This document shows positions 1 to 9,347 of a stretch of DNA of 64,000 nt, one piece after another. Source of the stretch: GWB2-37-7 sp942492835 (GTDB lineage: Bacteria; Bacillota; Clostridia; Lutisporales; Lutisporaceae). Made by a program: the position numbers and the translations under genes. Positions within the stretch are counted from its first letter, which is position 1, and the number at the start of each line of letters is the position of its first letter. Under the pieces are notes generated by a model, which searched no databases, had not been told where the DNA came from, and worked only from the letters and a program-made list of their open reading frames with translations. Location: NCBI GenBank assembly GCA_942492835.1, contig OW818645.1, positions 1,178,001 to 1,242,000 on the forward strand, read 5' to 3'.

Positions 1-272
1 TTGCTTGAACCATTTATGCAGATTATCTCATTTCCACTCTCCAGCTCTTTTTTAAATACTTCCATGAACTCAACAGGAGGTATTTGAGAGGTAGTTGGAA
101 GGTTCTCGGATACATCCAGTTTGGCATAGAATTCCTCCATAGTTATATCTTTACCATCTTTATAAGACTCATTCCCAAAGTGTACTGTCAAGGGCATTAC
201 TCCTATGTCATACATTTTTTTATAAGCTTCAGGAACATCACACATTGTATCCGTAATTATTCTAACAGCCAT
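1..272 (-). CDS. DegV family fatty-acid-binding protein, 3' part outside window
   Basis: The frame opens at an ATG at 272 with GGAGG seven bases upstream and runs off the left edge, so only about the first 90 residues are visible. They begin MAVRIITDTMCDVPEAYKK, followed by PLTVHFGNESYKDG and LPTTSQIPP. This is the N-terminal pattern of the DegV family: the I-TDS/T-CDLP-like start, the V-PL-V--G---Y-DG segment and the P-TSQP-P loop. Family members bind a long-chain fatty acid; several are FakB partners of the fatty-acid kinase FakA. The specific lipid and any FakA partnership cannot be told from this fragment. The gene lies 20 bases beyond trmL, on the same strand. Confidence 0.85.
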   Translation of the reverse strand, partial: MAVRIITDTMCDVPEAYKKMYDIGVMPLTVHFGNESYKDGKDITMEEFYAKLDVSENLPTTSQIPPVEFMEVFKKELESGNEIICINGSS

Positions 273-292
273 AACAATTCCTCCAATTTTTA

Positions 293-763
293 CTATATCA
301 TATCAGGGAAACCAATTTGTCTTAAAGCTTCATATACTACTATTGCAACAGAATTAGATAGATTCAAAGAACGAGCATCAACATTATTAATCATTGGTAT
401 TCTAATACAATAGTCTCTATTTTGTTCCAACAAAGTGTTAGGAAGACCTGCAGTTTCCTTACCAAAAACTATAAAACAATCTTTTTCATACTTTACTTCT
501 GCATGATTTTTCTTACCCTTTGTTGTAGAATAAAAGTATAACCCTTCTGGATATGCTTCTTTTAAAGCCTCAAAGCTTTCATGATACTCAATATTGAGTA
601 GATGCCAGTAATCCAAGCCTGCACGCTTTAACTGCTTATCATCTGTAGAAAAACCCAAAGGCTTTACAAGATGAAGCTTGCAACCCGTTGCAGCACAAGT
701 TCTAGCTATGTTACCTGTATTTTGTGGTATTTCCGGTTCAACCATAACAATATTTAAACTCAT
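293..763 (-). CDS. trmL: tRNA (cytidine(34)-2'-O)-methyltransferase TrmL
   Basis: A 156-residue SPOUT-class methyltransferase of full family length. It is predicted to 2'-O-methylate the wobble nucleotide of tRNA-Leu isoacceptors using SAM. Visible motifs are PEIPQNTGNIAR (residues 10-21), FGKETAGLP (100-108), and the knot-forming RIPM (121-124) with RSLNLSNSVA (131-140). Only the core SPOUT domain is present, as expected for TrmL rather than the larger TrmH/RlmB proteins. The start ATG follows a GGGGGA ribosome binding site. The next gene downstream is degV, in the same direction. Confidence 0.93.
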   Translation of the reverse strand: MSLNIVMVEPEIPQNTGNIARTCAATGCKLHLVKPLGFSTDDKQLKRAGLDYWHLLNIEYHESFEALKEAYPEGLYFYSTTKGKKNHAEVKYEKDCFIVFGKETAGLPNTLLEQNRDYCIRIPMINNVDARSLNLSNSVAIVVYEALRQIGFPDMI

Positions 764-792
764 TATTCACATCCCCCATTTAAGTGTATAAA

Positions 793-1221
793 CTATTTTT
801 TTGTAAGAATCTTAAACATATCAATAAATACATCATATAAAAGAATCATGAGACCACTTATTAATAATGTTATACCCAAAGTAAAGATAATCCTTATCCC
901 AGTGGGTATTTTATGAAATATCAGCATCTGTGCCAACCCACCAGAAACAGCTGCCATTGATATTATTATAACTAATCCAATAAACATAATCAAAAGATCT
1001 CTATAAATTTTCAAATATATCTTCTTTTTCATTTTAATAGGAGACTTAATAGGATTCTCCTCCGTGCTACCCATAATATTTCTCATATAATTGATTGCTT
1101 GAAGCTGTTGTTTGCACTCTTTGCACTCTTTTATGTGTTGTTCAAATTCCTTTTTGTCCTCATCGGAAAGCTCATTATCTATATATAGAGAAATTTGTTT
1201 CTCATATTTCTCACAGTTCAT
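793..1221 (-). CDS. Membrane anti-sigma factor with zinc-finger (zf-HC2) domain
   Basis: A 142-residue protein with an N-terminal cytoplasmic anti-sigma zinc-binding domain: Cys3, then the H-x3-C-x2-C signature at His29, Cys33 and Cys36. Two hydrophobic segments follow, around residues 75-98 and 108-130, placing it in the cytoplasmic membrane. It starts inside the 3' end of the preceding sigma-factor gene (11-base overlap), the usual translationally coupled sigma/anti-sigma arrangement. The inferred role is to hold the ECF sigma factor inactive until an unknown signal releases it. There is no recognisable extracytoplasmic sensor domain. Confidence 0.85.
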   Translation of the reverse strand: MNCEKYEKQISLYIDNELSDEDKKEFEQHIKECKECKQQLQAINYMRNIMGSTEENPIKSPIKMKKKIYLKIYRDLLIMFIGLVIIISMAAVSGGLAQMLIFHKIPTGIRIIFTLGITLLISGLMILLYDVFIDMFKILTKK

Positions 1222-1774
1222 TATCGCTCATCTCCTTAAATAATTTTTGAAACTCCAGTCTAGCTCTATGAATAAGCGATTTTATACCAGCTTCCGATAA
1301 ATTCAAAATTTCTGCTATATCCTTGTATGGCAAATCATTATAATCTCTAAGTATAATTACGGTTTTGTAACGGTCGTTTAGTCTCATTATTACTTTATTT
1401 ATTTTATCTCTTAACTCTGTATTTAGATAATTAGCTTCAGGGTTGTTATCCCATTTAACTTCTTTTATATCATTTTCATAATTTACATTATCAATGAGTT
1501 CAAAAGTGATTTTATGTTTTCTTATATAATCAATACAGGCATTATGGGCTATTCTATAAATCCATGGTGACAGCTTTATATCAGTATCTACCTTTGATAA
1601 GCCTTTATAAATCTTTACAAAGGTATCCTGTGTAATATCTTCTGCTGTATCAGCATTATATACCATCTTATAAATGAAAAAGTATATTGGTTTATAATAT
1701 ATAGTAAATATTTCATCAAAGGCCTTCAGATCTTTACCTTTAAAACGTTTTACTAACATATTGTCTTCAAGCAA
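1211..1774 (-). CDS. ECF-type RNA polymerase sigma factor
   Basis: A 187-residue sigma-70 family protein of ECF architecture. Sigma region 2 is near residues 10-80, including the AEDITQDTFVKIYKGL and SPWIYRIAHNACIDYIRK core- and -10-binding segments. A short linker leads to region 4 near 125-180, with a helix-turn-helix at LPYKDIAEILNLSEAGIKSLIHRAR. The start is a TTG nine bases after GGAGG; the first internal ATG is five codons later. It is cotranscribed with the overlapping anti-sigma gene. ECF pairs usually autoregulate, but no promoter could be assigned confidently upstream. Confidence 0.9.
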   Translation of the reverse strand: MLEDNMLVKRFKGKDLKAFDEIFTIYYKPIYFFIYKMVYNADTAEDITQDTFVKIYKGLSKVDTDIKLSPWIYRIAHNACIDYIRKHKITFELIDNVNYENDIKEVKWDNNPEANYLNTELRDKINKVIMRLNDRYKTVIILRDYNDLPYKDIAEILNLSEAGIKSLIHRARLEFQKLFKEMSDNEL

Positions 1775-1892
1775 CCGTCATCGCCTCCTATAATGCATTA
1801 CCTATACATGATAAAAAAAGCAATCTTATTGAATATATCTATATTTCAGAAATATCCTATAAAACTGCTTTAGTGCCGGTTACTATTTATTG

Positions 1893-2357
1893 TTAGCTTG
1901 CAACCGCTACATCTATCTCTATTTTCCCACCATTTGCCATTTCAATTGGAACACATATTGTTTGTACTCCCTTAGTAGAAATATTCATGTTTGTACCAAC
2001 CAATATTGTAGGTGGAGTTATATCAATCTTCACTCCTGTATTATAAAACTCAGTTGAAACATTTCCCATTATCATATTGCCAAGCTCTGCAATCGCGCTT
2101 TTAGACATCTCGTCTAATGCAGGCACTTCCATGCCAAACATCATAGCAGATGCTATCTTGCAGGCAGTGTTTTCATCCATAGCAAAAAAAGCTTGTCCTC
2201 TAAAATCTCCTGCTATACCTATTATAATTACTACTTTATCAGCACTAAAGGGTGAATTTTTAACAAAAACCTGACCCTTCGTTACCTCTACATTGCATAT
2301 TTGTTTTATAAGGTTTATAGAAACATTAATAAAAGGATTAATGTATTTTACATCCAT
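1893..2357 (-). CDS. cheX: CheX-type chemotaxis phosphatase
   Basis: A 154-residue protein of CheX length. CheX dephosphorylates CheY-P and so helps reset flagellar switching. The catalytic E-x2-N signature is visible in SAIAELGNMIMGN (Glu91, Asn94), preceded by the typical N-terminal NPF---N motif and a G-FRGQAFFAM strand. CheC carries two ExxN motifs and CheX one; only one is obvious here. It stands alone, without other che genes adjacent, although a chemoreceptor is encoded at 49364-51058. The start ATG has an AGGAGG ribosome binding site. Confidence 0.85.
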   Translation of the reverse strand: MDVKYINPFINVSINLIKQICNVEVTKGQVFVKNSPFSADKVVIIIGIAGDFRGQAFFAMDENTACKIASAMMFGMEVPALDEMSKSAIAELGNMIMGNVSTEFYNTGVKIDITPPTILVGTNMNISTKGVQTICVPIEMANGGKIEIDVAVAS

Positions 2358-2461
2358 TGCTACGCCTCCTATAGTAACTACACATATTATTATATTTAAA
2401 TGTATATTCTACATAACGACAGATTATCCTGCATTTTGTCAAAATTAGCCCTAAAAAAATT

Positions 2462-3616
2462 TTATAAATTTTTATTAAACAACTTTTCATGAATCCAATG
2501 CTTCTTAATTTCAACTGCTTTTATTGGACATAACTCATGGCAGCAAAAGCATCGGATACATATATTCAAATCTGGTATCGGCTTACCGTTGACCATTTTG
2601 ATAGCATCGGGTGGACAGCTTCTTTTACAATCCCCACAGCCTATGCATTTTGAATGGTCAAAAACAGGCTGTGGTCTAAATGTATTTGTCACAAACTTTT
2701 CTAAAAACTTAGGTATCTTGCCTCCGATAAAGTTCACATTAATTGACTTTGGTAGTATAAAAGGCTCAATATCAATCTCTTCTATTTTAGCTCCAGTTAT
2801 GTCTATATCCTTTATATTAGAGCTCATCAAGCCTCTAGCCTCAGCAGCAACTATAGTGGGCACAATCCCTGGGTTTATACCTATTATCTTCACTGCAGCT
2901 ACATCTAATGCATAAGGGCTAGCTGATGCCATCATAAGCCCCACATGTCTCTTTTTCCCCGCGGTGGGACCATCTCCCTCTAAGCCATCAACAGCATCTA
3001 TAATTGATATAATCGGATTTACATACTCACAAATATCCAGCAGGTGCTCTGCAAAATTCTCTGTATTGTTCATCTTGAAATGATATTCTGCTTTGGTAAC
3101 ACCCGGAATCACTCCAAACAAATTCTTAACAGCACCTGTGTATGTCATCATGCCATGAGTTTTTAGCTTAGCAGCTGATATTACAAAATCAACATCATTA
3201 ACAATTTTTATAAGCTGCATTGTTTTTAAAAACTTTGCTTTATCATTTTTTACCTCTATTACGCCAATATCATAGTTTAACTCACAGCCTGTATTTTCTG
3301 CAACAGTAGTCATTTCCGCAGCTTTATATACGCCTTTTAAATTCCACTCATTAAAAGGGCCGCCCGGACTATCGCCTATTATAGGTATACAGCCAAGACC
3401 TTGAAGATATCTGACAATAGCTTCAACTACAGTAGGATGTGTAGTTACAGCATCATCAGGACTTTTCCTCATTACAAGATTTGTTTTTATCAATACTCTG
3501 GCACCTTTAAAAAGCTTTTCCTTAACCTCAGGCATTGCCTCAAAACATTCAAAAACAGCAGCTTCAACCTTTGGGTAGTCATAATCCTGACAACTAGTTA
3601 TGTGCACCTTACTCAT
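2462..3616 (-). CDS. DUF362 protein with C-terminal 2[4Fe-4S] ferredoxin domain
   Basis: A 384-residue protein. Residues about 1-300 match the DUF362 family (RVLIKTNLVMRKSPDDAVTTHP, GDSPGGPF, AAKLKTHGMMTYTGAVKNLFG). The tail near 320-365 holds two ferredoxin cluster motifs, CIGCGDCKRSCP and CIRCFCCHELCP, each a CxxCxxCxxxCP ligand set. The protein is therefore an iron-sulfur redox protein of the anaerobe cytoplasm. DUF362 members have no settled biochemical role, so no substrate is proposed. The start follows GGAGG. It is flanked by unrelated genes and looks monocistronic. Confidence 0.88.
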   Translation of the reverse strand: MSKVHITSCQDYDYPKVEAAVFECFEAMPEVKEKLFKGARVLIKTNLVMRKSPDDAVTTHPTVVEAIVRYLQGLGCIPIIGDSPGGPFNEWNLKGVYKAAEMTTVAENTGCELNYDIGVIEVKNDKAKFLKTMQLIKIVNDVDFVISAAKLKTHGMMTYTGAVKNLFGVIPGVTKAEYHFKMNNTENFAEHLLDICEYVNPIISIIDAVDGLEGDGPTAGKKRHVGLMMASASPYALDVAAVKIIGINPGIVPTIVAAEARGLMSSNIKDIDITGAKIEEIDIEPFILPKSINVNFIGGKIPKFLEKFVTNTFRPQPVFDHSKCIGCGDCKRSCPPDAIKMVNGKPIPDLNICIRCFCCHELCPIKAVEIKKHWIHEKLFNKNL

Positions 3617-3707
3617 TTTGTACCTCCATCAAAAGAAGCCTAAGGTATTATTCAAGCTATTTTGATTATACAATAATTTGTTTAAATTATATAGTAAAAC
3701 TGCTTGA

Positions 3708-4589
3708 TTACTCCCTTACTACTACCTCGCTTATCACGGGATAGTGGTCTGATGCTTCCGATAATATTACATCATAGCTTGTAATTTCTATATTAGCTGA
3801 AACAAATATATAATCTATTCTTTCTTGTACATCATTTTCCTCAAAGGTGCTTTGGTCAAGCTTTAAGCTTCCTTCTGCACTATCTTTCATGGTTCCCGTA
3901 ATTGCAGTCAAATTAGATGATTTACAGTTCATATCTCCCATTAATAAGTAATCTAAGGTTTCATCTCCCATCATCTGTTGTATAAATTCCAGCTGTTCCT
4001 TCCGTTCTGCTTCCTTTAGCCCCAAATGTGTATTATACACAGCTAACCTATAGCCATCAATGTTTATTACAGCTCTCAACATTATCCTTTGCTCTCTATA
4101 TGACGGTAAATCATATACTTTATATTCTTCAATAGGATACTTGCTTAGAATCCCATTACCATATTGTCCATTTAATACATTAATACTTTTTCCATAGGCA
4201 TAATTCATATTAAGCTTTTCCGATAGCAGTTTTATTTGATCCTTAAAGCCTGTTCTGATAGAGTGTCTCTCTACCTCCTGTAATGAGATTATTGAAGCAT
4301 CACTACTTTTTATTACCTCTGCAGTATTATTTAGATTTAGCTTTCTATCTTTTCCTATTCCCCTATGCATATTGTAAGTCATAAGCTTTAGTTTTATATC
4401 CTGTTCTCTTCTTTCCATAACATCACCCCTGGAAATAGGCTTTAATTGTATATTATTATCAGAAATATCATTGCTATATGCAAAAACATTTTGTTCTGCT
4501 GTTTTAGTTAACATATCGAAGTAGGCTAATCCGCTAGTCATATACAGTATAAAAATCAAAGCTGCTGTAAGAAAAGCTGTTGCTTTCAT
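3708..4589 (-). CDS. Endonuclease/exonuclease/phosphatase (EEP) family protein, membrane-anchored or exported
   Basis: A 293-residue protein starting with a hydrophobic segment (residues about 5-25) that could be a signal peptide or anchor. The EEP fold follows, with its usual metal and catalytic motifs in order: YNMHRGIG, SLQEVE, YNTHLG, MGDMNC and the closing SDHYPV. The family hydrolyses phosphodiesters or phosphomonoesters of nucleic acids, lipids or inositol phosphates. The extracytoplasmic location suggests an exported nuclease or phosphatase, but the substrate cannot be fixed from sequence. All key Glu, Asp, Asn and His residues appear present. It is transcribed alone. Confidence 0.82.
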   Translation of the reverse strand: MKATAFLTAALIFILYMTSGLAYFDMLTKTAEQNVFAYSNDISDNNIQLKPISRGDVMERREQDIKLKLMTYNMHRGIGKDRKLNLNNTAEVIKSSDASIISLQEVERHSIRTGFKDQIKLLSEKLNMNYAYGKSINVLNGQYGNGILSKYPIEEYKVYDLPSYREQRIMLRAVINIDGYRLAVYNTHLGLKEAERKEQLEFIQQMMGDETLDYLLMGDMNCKSSNLTAITGTMKDSAEGSLKLDQSTFEENDVQERIDYIFVSANIEITSYDVILSEASDHYPVISEVVVRE

Positions 4590-4683
4590 GCTCCCACTCC
4601 CTCACATTAATAGTATGATTTCATGTTAACATAAATCAGCAATAGCTTGTACAAAATATTCTAAATTTAATAAATATTTAATA

Positions 4684-4716
4684 TATAAAAAGCATGCAAG
4701 AAATAATGCATGCTTT
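4684..4716 (-). terminator. Rho-independent terminator of the HAD hydrolase gene
   Basis: A perfect 10-bp stem, AAAGCATGCA (4688-4697) with TGCATGCTTT (4707-4716), is followed on the minus strand by a T-rich run. It sits just past the stop of the HAD hydrolase gene. Confidence 0.8.
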
Positions 4717-4728
4717 AACAGCATTGAA

Positions 4729-5559
4729 TTATAGAATATATTTTTCTATAACCTTTGCTACTCCGTCTTCCATATAATCGTCTGTAATGTAGTCAGCTCT
4801 TTCCTTTAAGCATTGTTCAGCGTTACCTACCGCTACTCCCAGACCAGCATATTCTATCATACTGATATCATTTTCATTATCGCCTATGGTGATGATTTCT
4901 TCTCTTTTGATGCTATAAAGCTCCGCCAGTTTTGCTACTGCATTTCCTTTGGAAACTTCCTTACTCATCACTTCTATGTTGTCCTTTAAGGATTGACTTA
5001 CAGCTACAACTCCCGTTTTTATTATTTCTTCTCTTAAATATTGTAGCTTACTTTTGTCATCATCAATAACAACTGCTTTAAAAATTCCATTTCTTTCGTA
5101 TTCCGAAATATCTCCAAAGCTATTTAGCAATTTTATTTTTACTTGGTCTTCTTCTGCTAAATATTTGTTCCAGTTCATATAATTAACGGAAACATTTATT
5201 AAGCGTTCTGTATATATTGTGTCTCTGCTGAAGAAATGGCAAAACAGTCCTTTTTCCTTAGTTAGTCTTATCATTTCATTTATAGCAATCTCACTTAGTA
5301 TTCCTTGGAACAAAGTCTTATCTGTATGTTCTTCCCTGATTATTGCACCATTGCTGGCTATAATAGGTGTAGAGATTCCCAATAGTTTGGCATAATAAAG
5401 TGCCGAGGTATATATTCTTCCTGTGGCAACAATAACATGAACACCTTTGTCCATAGCAGCTTTTAGAGCTTTCTTATTTCTATCAGAAATCTGCTTATCT
5501 TTATTTAATAGGGTATAATCCATATCTGTTACAAGCATTTTGTATTTAGTATTATTCAT
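4729..5559 (-). CDS. Cof-type HAD-IIB family phosphatase
   Basis: About 276 residues. Motif I with the nucleophile is VTDMDYTLLNKD near the N-terminus. Motif II is IVATGR, and motif IV is TIGDNENDISMIEYAGLGVAVGNA near the C-terminus, with the IIB-type cap between. The Cof family dephosphorylates sugar phosphates, pyridoxal phosphate and similar small metabolites; the substrate here is unknown. The ATG at 5559 lies nine bases after GGAG and is preferred over a TTG-type start six codons upstream. The gene appears monocistronic, with a terminator at 4684-4716. Confidence 0.9.
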   Translation of the reverse strand: MNNTKYKMLVTDMDYTLLNKDKQISDRNKKALKAAMDKGVHVIVATGRIYTSALYYAKLLGISTPIIASNGAIIREEHTDKTLFQGILSEIAINEMIRLTKEKGLFCHFFSRDTIYTERLINVSVNYMNWNKYLAEEDQVKIKLLNSFGDISEYERNGIFKAVVIDDDKSKLQYLREEIIKTGVVAVSQSLKDNIEVMSKEVSKGNAVAKLAELYSIKREEIITIGDNENDISMIEYAGLGVAVGNAEQCLKERADYITDDYMEDGVAKVIEKYIL

Positions 5560-5635
5560 AATAACACACTCCTGCATATCGTATTGTACATTTCTATTAT
5601 ACCCACTTATTTATGGTGAAACAAATAAAAAAATA

Positions 5636-5659
5636 AACTCAAGAATTATATCTTGAGTT
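5636..5659 (-). terminator. Terminator hairpin after the alpha/beta hydrolase gene
   Basis: The stem AACTCAAGA (5636-5644) pairs with TCTTGAGTT (5651-5659), and the minus-strand continuation is T-rich. It overlaps the stop codon of the gene at 5658-6509. Confidence 0.7.
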
Positions 5660-6509
5660 ATTCCTTCACCTTATTAATCATCTCTAAAATCTCTTGAATG
5701 ATTAAGTCTGTTTCTTCATATGCCATATAAGGAGTTCCATTAGGTACTTCTACAACTTTACTTTTGTCCGATAATGATGCTAATTGCATCTGGTCTCCTA
5801 CAAATGCTTTTACCAAAGGATCTTTATTATTGGTTCCTGAAATTATAGCTGTTAACGGTATGTTTTTTATACTATCCATATGAGCCTTAACTTGTTGATT
5901 ACTGGTTAAAAACTCGTCGTAGCTTCCATCCCTCATAGTTTTTTCCGATTCATTAAACTCATTTCTCACAAATGCTTTATACTGTTCCTTCTCATCGTCT
6001 GGAATAAGATTTAATGATATTTCTATTAAGTTCTCACTTTTTGCATCTAATATTATGATTCCAGCTACTTCTTTTGGATATTTAGCTGCAAACATTCTTA
6101 TGTTATGTACTTCAAATCCGCTTCCAACAAATATGTATGGAGGTTTTATTTTTGATTTTTGTAATAAAGTGTGTAGCTCAATAGCCTTTTGCTCACTTGT
6201 TCTGTTATAGTGACTTTTTTCACTTTTACCTAATCCAGCACGGTCATAAGTAACTGTCCTAGTATTCTTTTGTATTTCGGCTGAAACAAGACTCCAATCG
6301 ATTGAAGTTCCACCTGGTTTATTATCAAACACTACGGTTGGTGTTCCTTTTCCTCCTGATTTTATAAATAATGAATACCCTCCAATATCAACCATATTTT
6401 CACCCTCTAGAGGTGCATTTGAGCCATAATATTTCACTGCTGCAATACTTAAAACAATAGCAATGACCAATACTACAAAAATCCTCTCAAATACTTTATG
6501 ATCAATCAC
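5658..6509 (-). CDS. Membrane-anchored alpha/beta-hydrolase-fold protein with a degenerate catalytic triad
   Basis: A 283-residue protein with an N-terminal membrane segment (residues about 9-26) and an alpha/beta hydrolase body outside the membrane. The fold is recognisable from TYDRAGLGKSE (87-97) and the strand and elbow PPYIFVGSGFEVHNIR (123-138). Family members read GHSxGG at the elbow. Here the same stretch reads GSGFEV, so the position of the nucleophilic Ser is Gly131 and the following glycines are lost. The usual C-terminal GH catalytic His stretch reads NGTPYM, also without His. This is seen directly; the inference is a pseudoenzyme or binding protein. Confidence 0.78.
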   Translation of the reverse strand: MIDHKVFERIFVVLVIAIVLSIAAVKYYGSNAPLEGENMVDIGGYSLFIKSGGKGTPTVVFDNKPGGTSIDWSLVSAEIQKNTRTVTYDRAGLGKSEKSHYNRTSEQKAIELHTLLQKSKIKPPYIFVGSGFEVHNIRMFAAKYPKEVAGIIILDAKSENLIEISLNLIPDDEKEQYKAFVRNEFNESEKTMRDGSYDEFLTSNQQVKAHMDSIKNIPLTAIISGTNNKDPLVKAFVGDQMQLASLSDKSKVVEVPNGTPYMAYEETDLIIQEILEMINKVKE

Positions 6510-6674
6510 TTTATTTTACCTCCCAATTTAATCTTCTATATGATTCCAATTATACCATATTCCTGCTATGTTTTGAAGGATATGTTCTACGCAACATTTT
6601 TCTTGGTGAACCATTATAAATCAATAACTGGATAACTGCGGTATCTGGCACCATAACCATGCTTCCAACTCTAT

Positions 6675-7442
6675 CTACTTCAGATTAAGTAAGAGTGAAT
6701 CAATTAACTTCAAACCACATTTCTTTGCAAAAGCTTTTCCTTTTTCCTCTAGCTCTGCATTTTTTAACTGTTCTGGACAATGAGCATCATTACCCAATAT
6801 AACCTCATTCCCAATTTCAACAGCCAATTTAAAAAATACTTCACTTGGATAATGGTAACCTTCCTGGAATCCCGCTAAATTAAATTCAAGAGGCATAGAC
6901 GCCTGTTTTGCTGCTTGACACAGCCTTTTCATATGCTTCAAATAAGTGGCTGTCTCACCTACATAATGAATTATATCTGGATGGGCAATATAAGTAAAAC
7001 AATTAGTTTCTATTGCCTCGATACATTGATTTACATAGTTGATCAGATATTTGTCCTGATCTGTTTTTCTGCCACTATGTCTCCCTTCAGGCTCTTCGCC
7101 AATAAAATGTTGACCAAGAATTAAATAATCATAATTGTAATTGTGCAAAATATCTATAAGTTCTCCAAATAACGATGGAAAATATTCTGCTTCAAATCCA
7201 ATTAAAATCTCAATCTCATTTTTATATTCGGCTTTTAATGAGCTTAAGGAACTGAAATAGTCCTCTAAATGTTTTATTTCCATTCTAATTGGCGAAACAT
7301 AGTCATCCTTAAATGGATGAGGAACATGATCCGAAAAACCAAGAATCTTGATACCAGCGCTTATAGCAGCTTCTATATATTCACGATCCACTCCTTCTGC
7401 GTGTTTACAACGCAAAGTATGTGTATGATAATTCGCCTTCAT
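6675..7442 (-). CDS. PHP-domain phosphoesterase, histidinol-phosphatase (HisJ/HisK) type
   Basis: A 255-residue protein with all PHP metal-binding blocks: NYHTHTLRCKHAEG at the N-terminus, GFSDHVPHP, GFEAEYFP, LGQHF, YIAHPDIIHY and GNDAHCPEQL at the C-terminus. PHP proteins of this size include histidinol-phosphate phosphatase, the penultimate step of histidine biosynthesis. No other his gene is nearby, so an uncharacterised PHP phosphatase is equally possible. It lies beside the damaged ABC-transporter stump and the IS1182-type element, at the edge of the accessory region. Confidence 0.85.
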   Translation of the reverse strand: MKANYHTHTLRCKHAEGVDREYIEAAISAGIKILGFSDHVPHPFKDDYVSPIRMEIKHLEDYFSSLSSLKAEYKNEIEILIGFEAEYFPSLFGELIDILHNYNYDYLILGQHFIGEEPEGRHSGRKTDQDKYLINYVNQCIEAIETNCFTYIAHPDIIHYVGETATYLKHMKRLCQAAKQASMPLEFNLAGFQEGYHYPSEVFFKLAVEIGNEVILGNDAHCPEQLKNAELEEKGKAFAKKCGLKLIDSLLLNLK

Positions 7443-7467
7443 AAAAATGTTGCCTCCTTCCTAGATA

Positions 7468-7630
7468 TCATGTATTTTTTAATTGATTCCTGTATAATTT
7501 AAAGTAGCTTCCTCCTTTTCTCATTAATTCGTCATGCGTACCACTTTCAACCACTTCACCATTTTTCATAACATATATCATATCTGCATCTTTAATCGTT
7601 GATAACCTATGGGCAATTATAAAAAGGTCA
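7468..7630 (-). pseudogene. 3' stump of an ABC transporter ATPase gene, cut by an IS
   Basis: The reading frame encodes LFIIAHRLSTIKDADMIYV and then NGEVVESGTHDELMRKGG, the H-loop and D-loop-distal end of an exporter-type ABC ATPase (MsbA/LmrA/SunT-like). Everything upstream, including Walker A, signature and Walker B motifs and the membrane domain, is missing. The homology stops exactly at the left inverted repeat of the IS1182-type element at 7631. The missing 5' part is not on the other side of the IS, where the MFS gene ends eight bases from the right repeat. A deletion beside the IS is therefore inferred. Confidence 0.85.
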
Positions 7631-7657
7631 CAGGGACAATTAGAGACCACTGAAAAA
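7631..7657 (+). repeat. Left terminal inverted repeat of the IS1182-type element
   Basis: 27 bp that pair with 9330-9356 at 25 of 27 positions. The outermost bases are CAGGGAC. Confidence 0.9.
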
Positions 7658-7770
7658 CACATCCTGTAAAATCTCAAATATGTAATAAAAATCTAATAAT
7701 TAATGGCCAAAAACCTCCAAATTTGGTAAAATAGAATTGAAAGAAACTATCACCAAAAGGAGGTTTTTCA

Positions 7771-9347
7771 ATGCTTAAAGACAATAAATATCAATTAAGC
7801 ATCTATTCAATATTGTACGATAAAATACCCGAAAATCATATACTTAAATTAATAAATAATGCAGTGGATTTTAGTTTTATCACAAAACTTTTAGAAAAGT
7901 CATATAACAAGTACTATGGTAGACCAGCCAAAAATCCAGAACTTATGATCAAACTGTTGGTATTACAGCACCTATACAACTTATCAGATATAAGAGTAAT
8001 TGAAGAAGCATCCTTAAACATAGCATATCTATATTTTTTAGGGATTAATCCAGAAGAAGAATTACCCCACCCAAGTCTACTTGCTAAGTTTAGAGTACAT
8101 AGACTTCAAGATGTAACCCTAGACCAAATTATTGTTGAATTAGTTAGCCAATGTGTGAGAAAAGGCATAATTAAAGATACAGGAATAAGCATAGATGCCA
8201 CTCATAGCGATGCTAACACATTCAAGGCAACCCCCGAACGAGTTATGAAATATCTAGCTAAGAATATGTTTAAAACACTAGAGAAAGAAACTGGAGAACT
8301 TCCCAATACAATAAATACAGACATCCTCAAATATAAAGAAATAGAAGATCATAAAGAAGCAAAAAAAATAATGAAGGAATATTTGGAAAAGGAAATAGAA
8401 AAAGTTGAAAATATTATATATAAAGAGGGACAACCACTTACATATAAAGTATTAGAAAATGCAAAAGGAATATTAGCAGACCCGAAATTTATAGCACAAA
8501 AAGGAGTACGTTCAATAGTATATCAGGAGGCAAGAGTTGGGCATAAGAGCAGAACAGAAAACTTTTTCGGATACAAAACAGAATATATGATAACAACAGA
8601 AGAAAGAATGATAACCGCTGTAAGAGTAAATGATGGGGCATATGTAGATGGGACACAATTTAAAGAATTACTTGAGTTAACAAAAGAAACAGGACTAAAA
8701 ATACATGAAGTGTATGGAGACAAGGCATACTTTAGAAAAAGTATACTGGATGAAATAAAGGAAATAGAAGCGAAGCCTTATATACCAGTAAGCGATAGTG
8801 TCTATAGGATTGATGAAGAGAAATTTTGCTACAATAAAGACTCTGACGAATGGTTTTGTGAACAAGGAAATCAAACTATAGAAAAAAGGCATAAAAAAGA
8901 TAAAGATGGTAGACAATCCTACAAATACTATTTTGAAAAAGAGAAATGTAGGAACTGCAACAAAAGAAGTGAATGTATAAATGGAACAAGAATCGCTAGA
9001 GTATTAGAAGTAGGAATAAACACCCCTGAGTTTTATGGTTATAGCCAAGAACAAAAAACGGAAGAATTTAAGGAAAAATATAAAAAAAGAGCTTGCCAAG
9101 AATGGAAAAATGGAGAGATGAAAAACTTTCATAATTTATACCGTGCCCGTGGGTATGGTAGGTGAACATGTCTACACAAGCCAAATTAACTGTAATAGCA
9201 GTAAATTTAAAGAGGATAGCAAGCATACTATCCTCTAAGTTATCACCAAAACTCAATTTTTTACAAAGGAACATCATAAGGAGCTATATCACAAGCATTT
9301 CGTTTAGAAAGTCATCTGAAAATAGCTACTTTTTCAGTGGTCTCTAA
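7771..9347 (+). pseudogene. IS1182-family transposase with a C-terminal frameshift
   Basis: An ATG after AAAAGGAGG opens 464 codons with IS1182/DDE signatures: YYGRPAKNPELMIKLLVLQ, GISIDATHSDANT, VYGDKAYF, and the Cys-rich CRNCNKRSECINGTRIAR. The frame stops at 9163-9165 right after the conserved YRARGYG. The expected family ending (QAKLTVIAVNLKRIASIL) continues in another frame from about 9162 to 9347. A one-base deletion near 9160 explains this. The catalytic DDE core precedes the break, so residual activity cannot be excluded, but the element is probably disabled. Confidence 0.85.
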
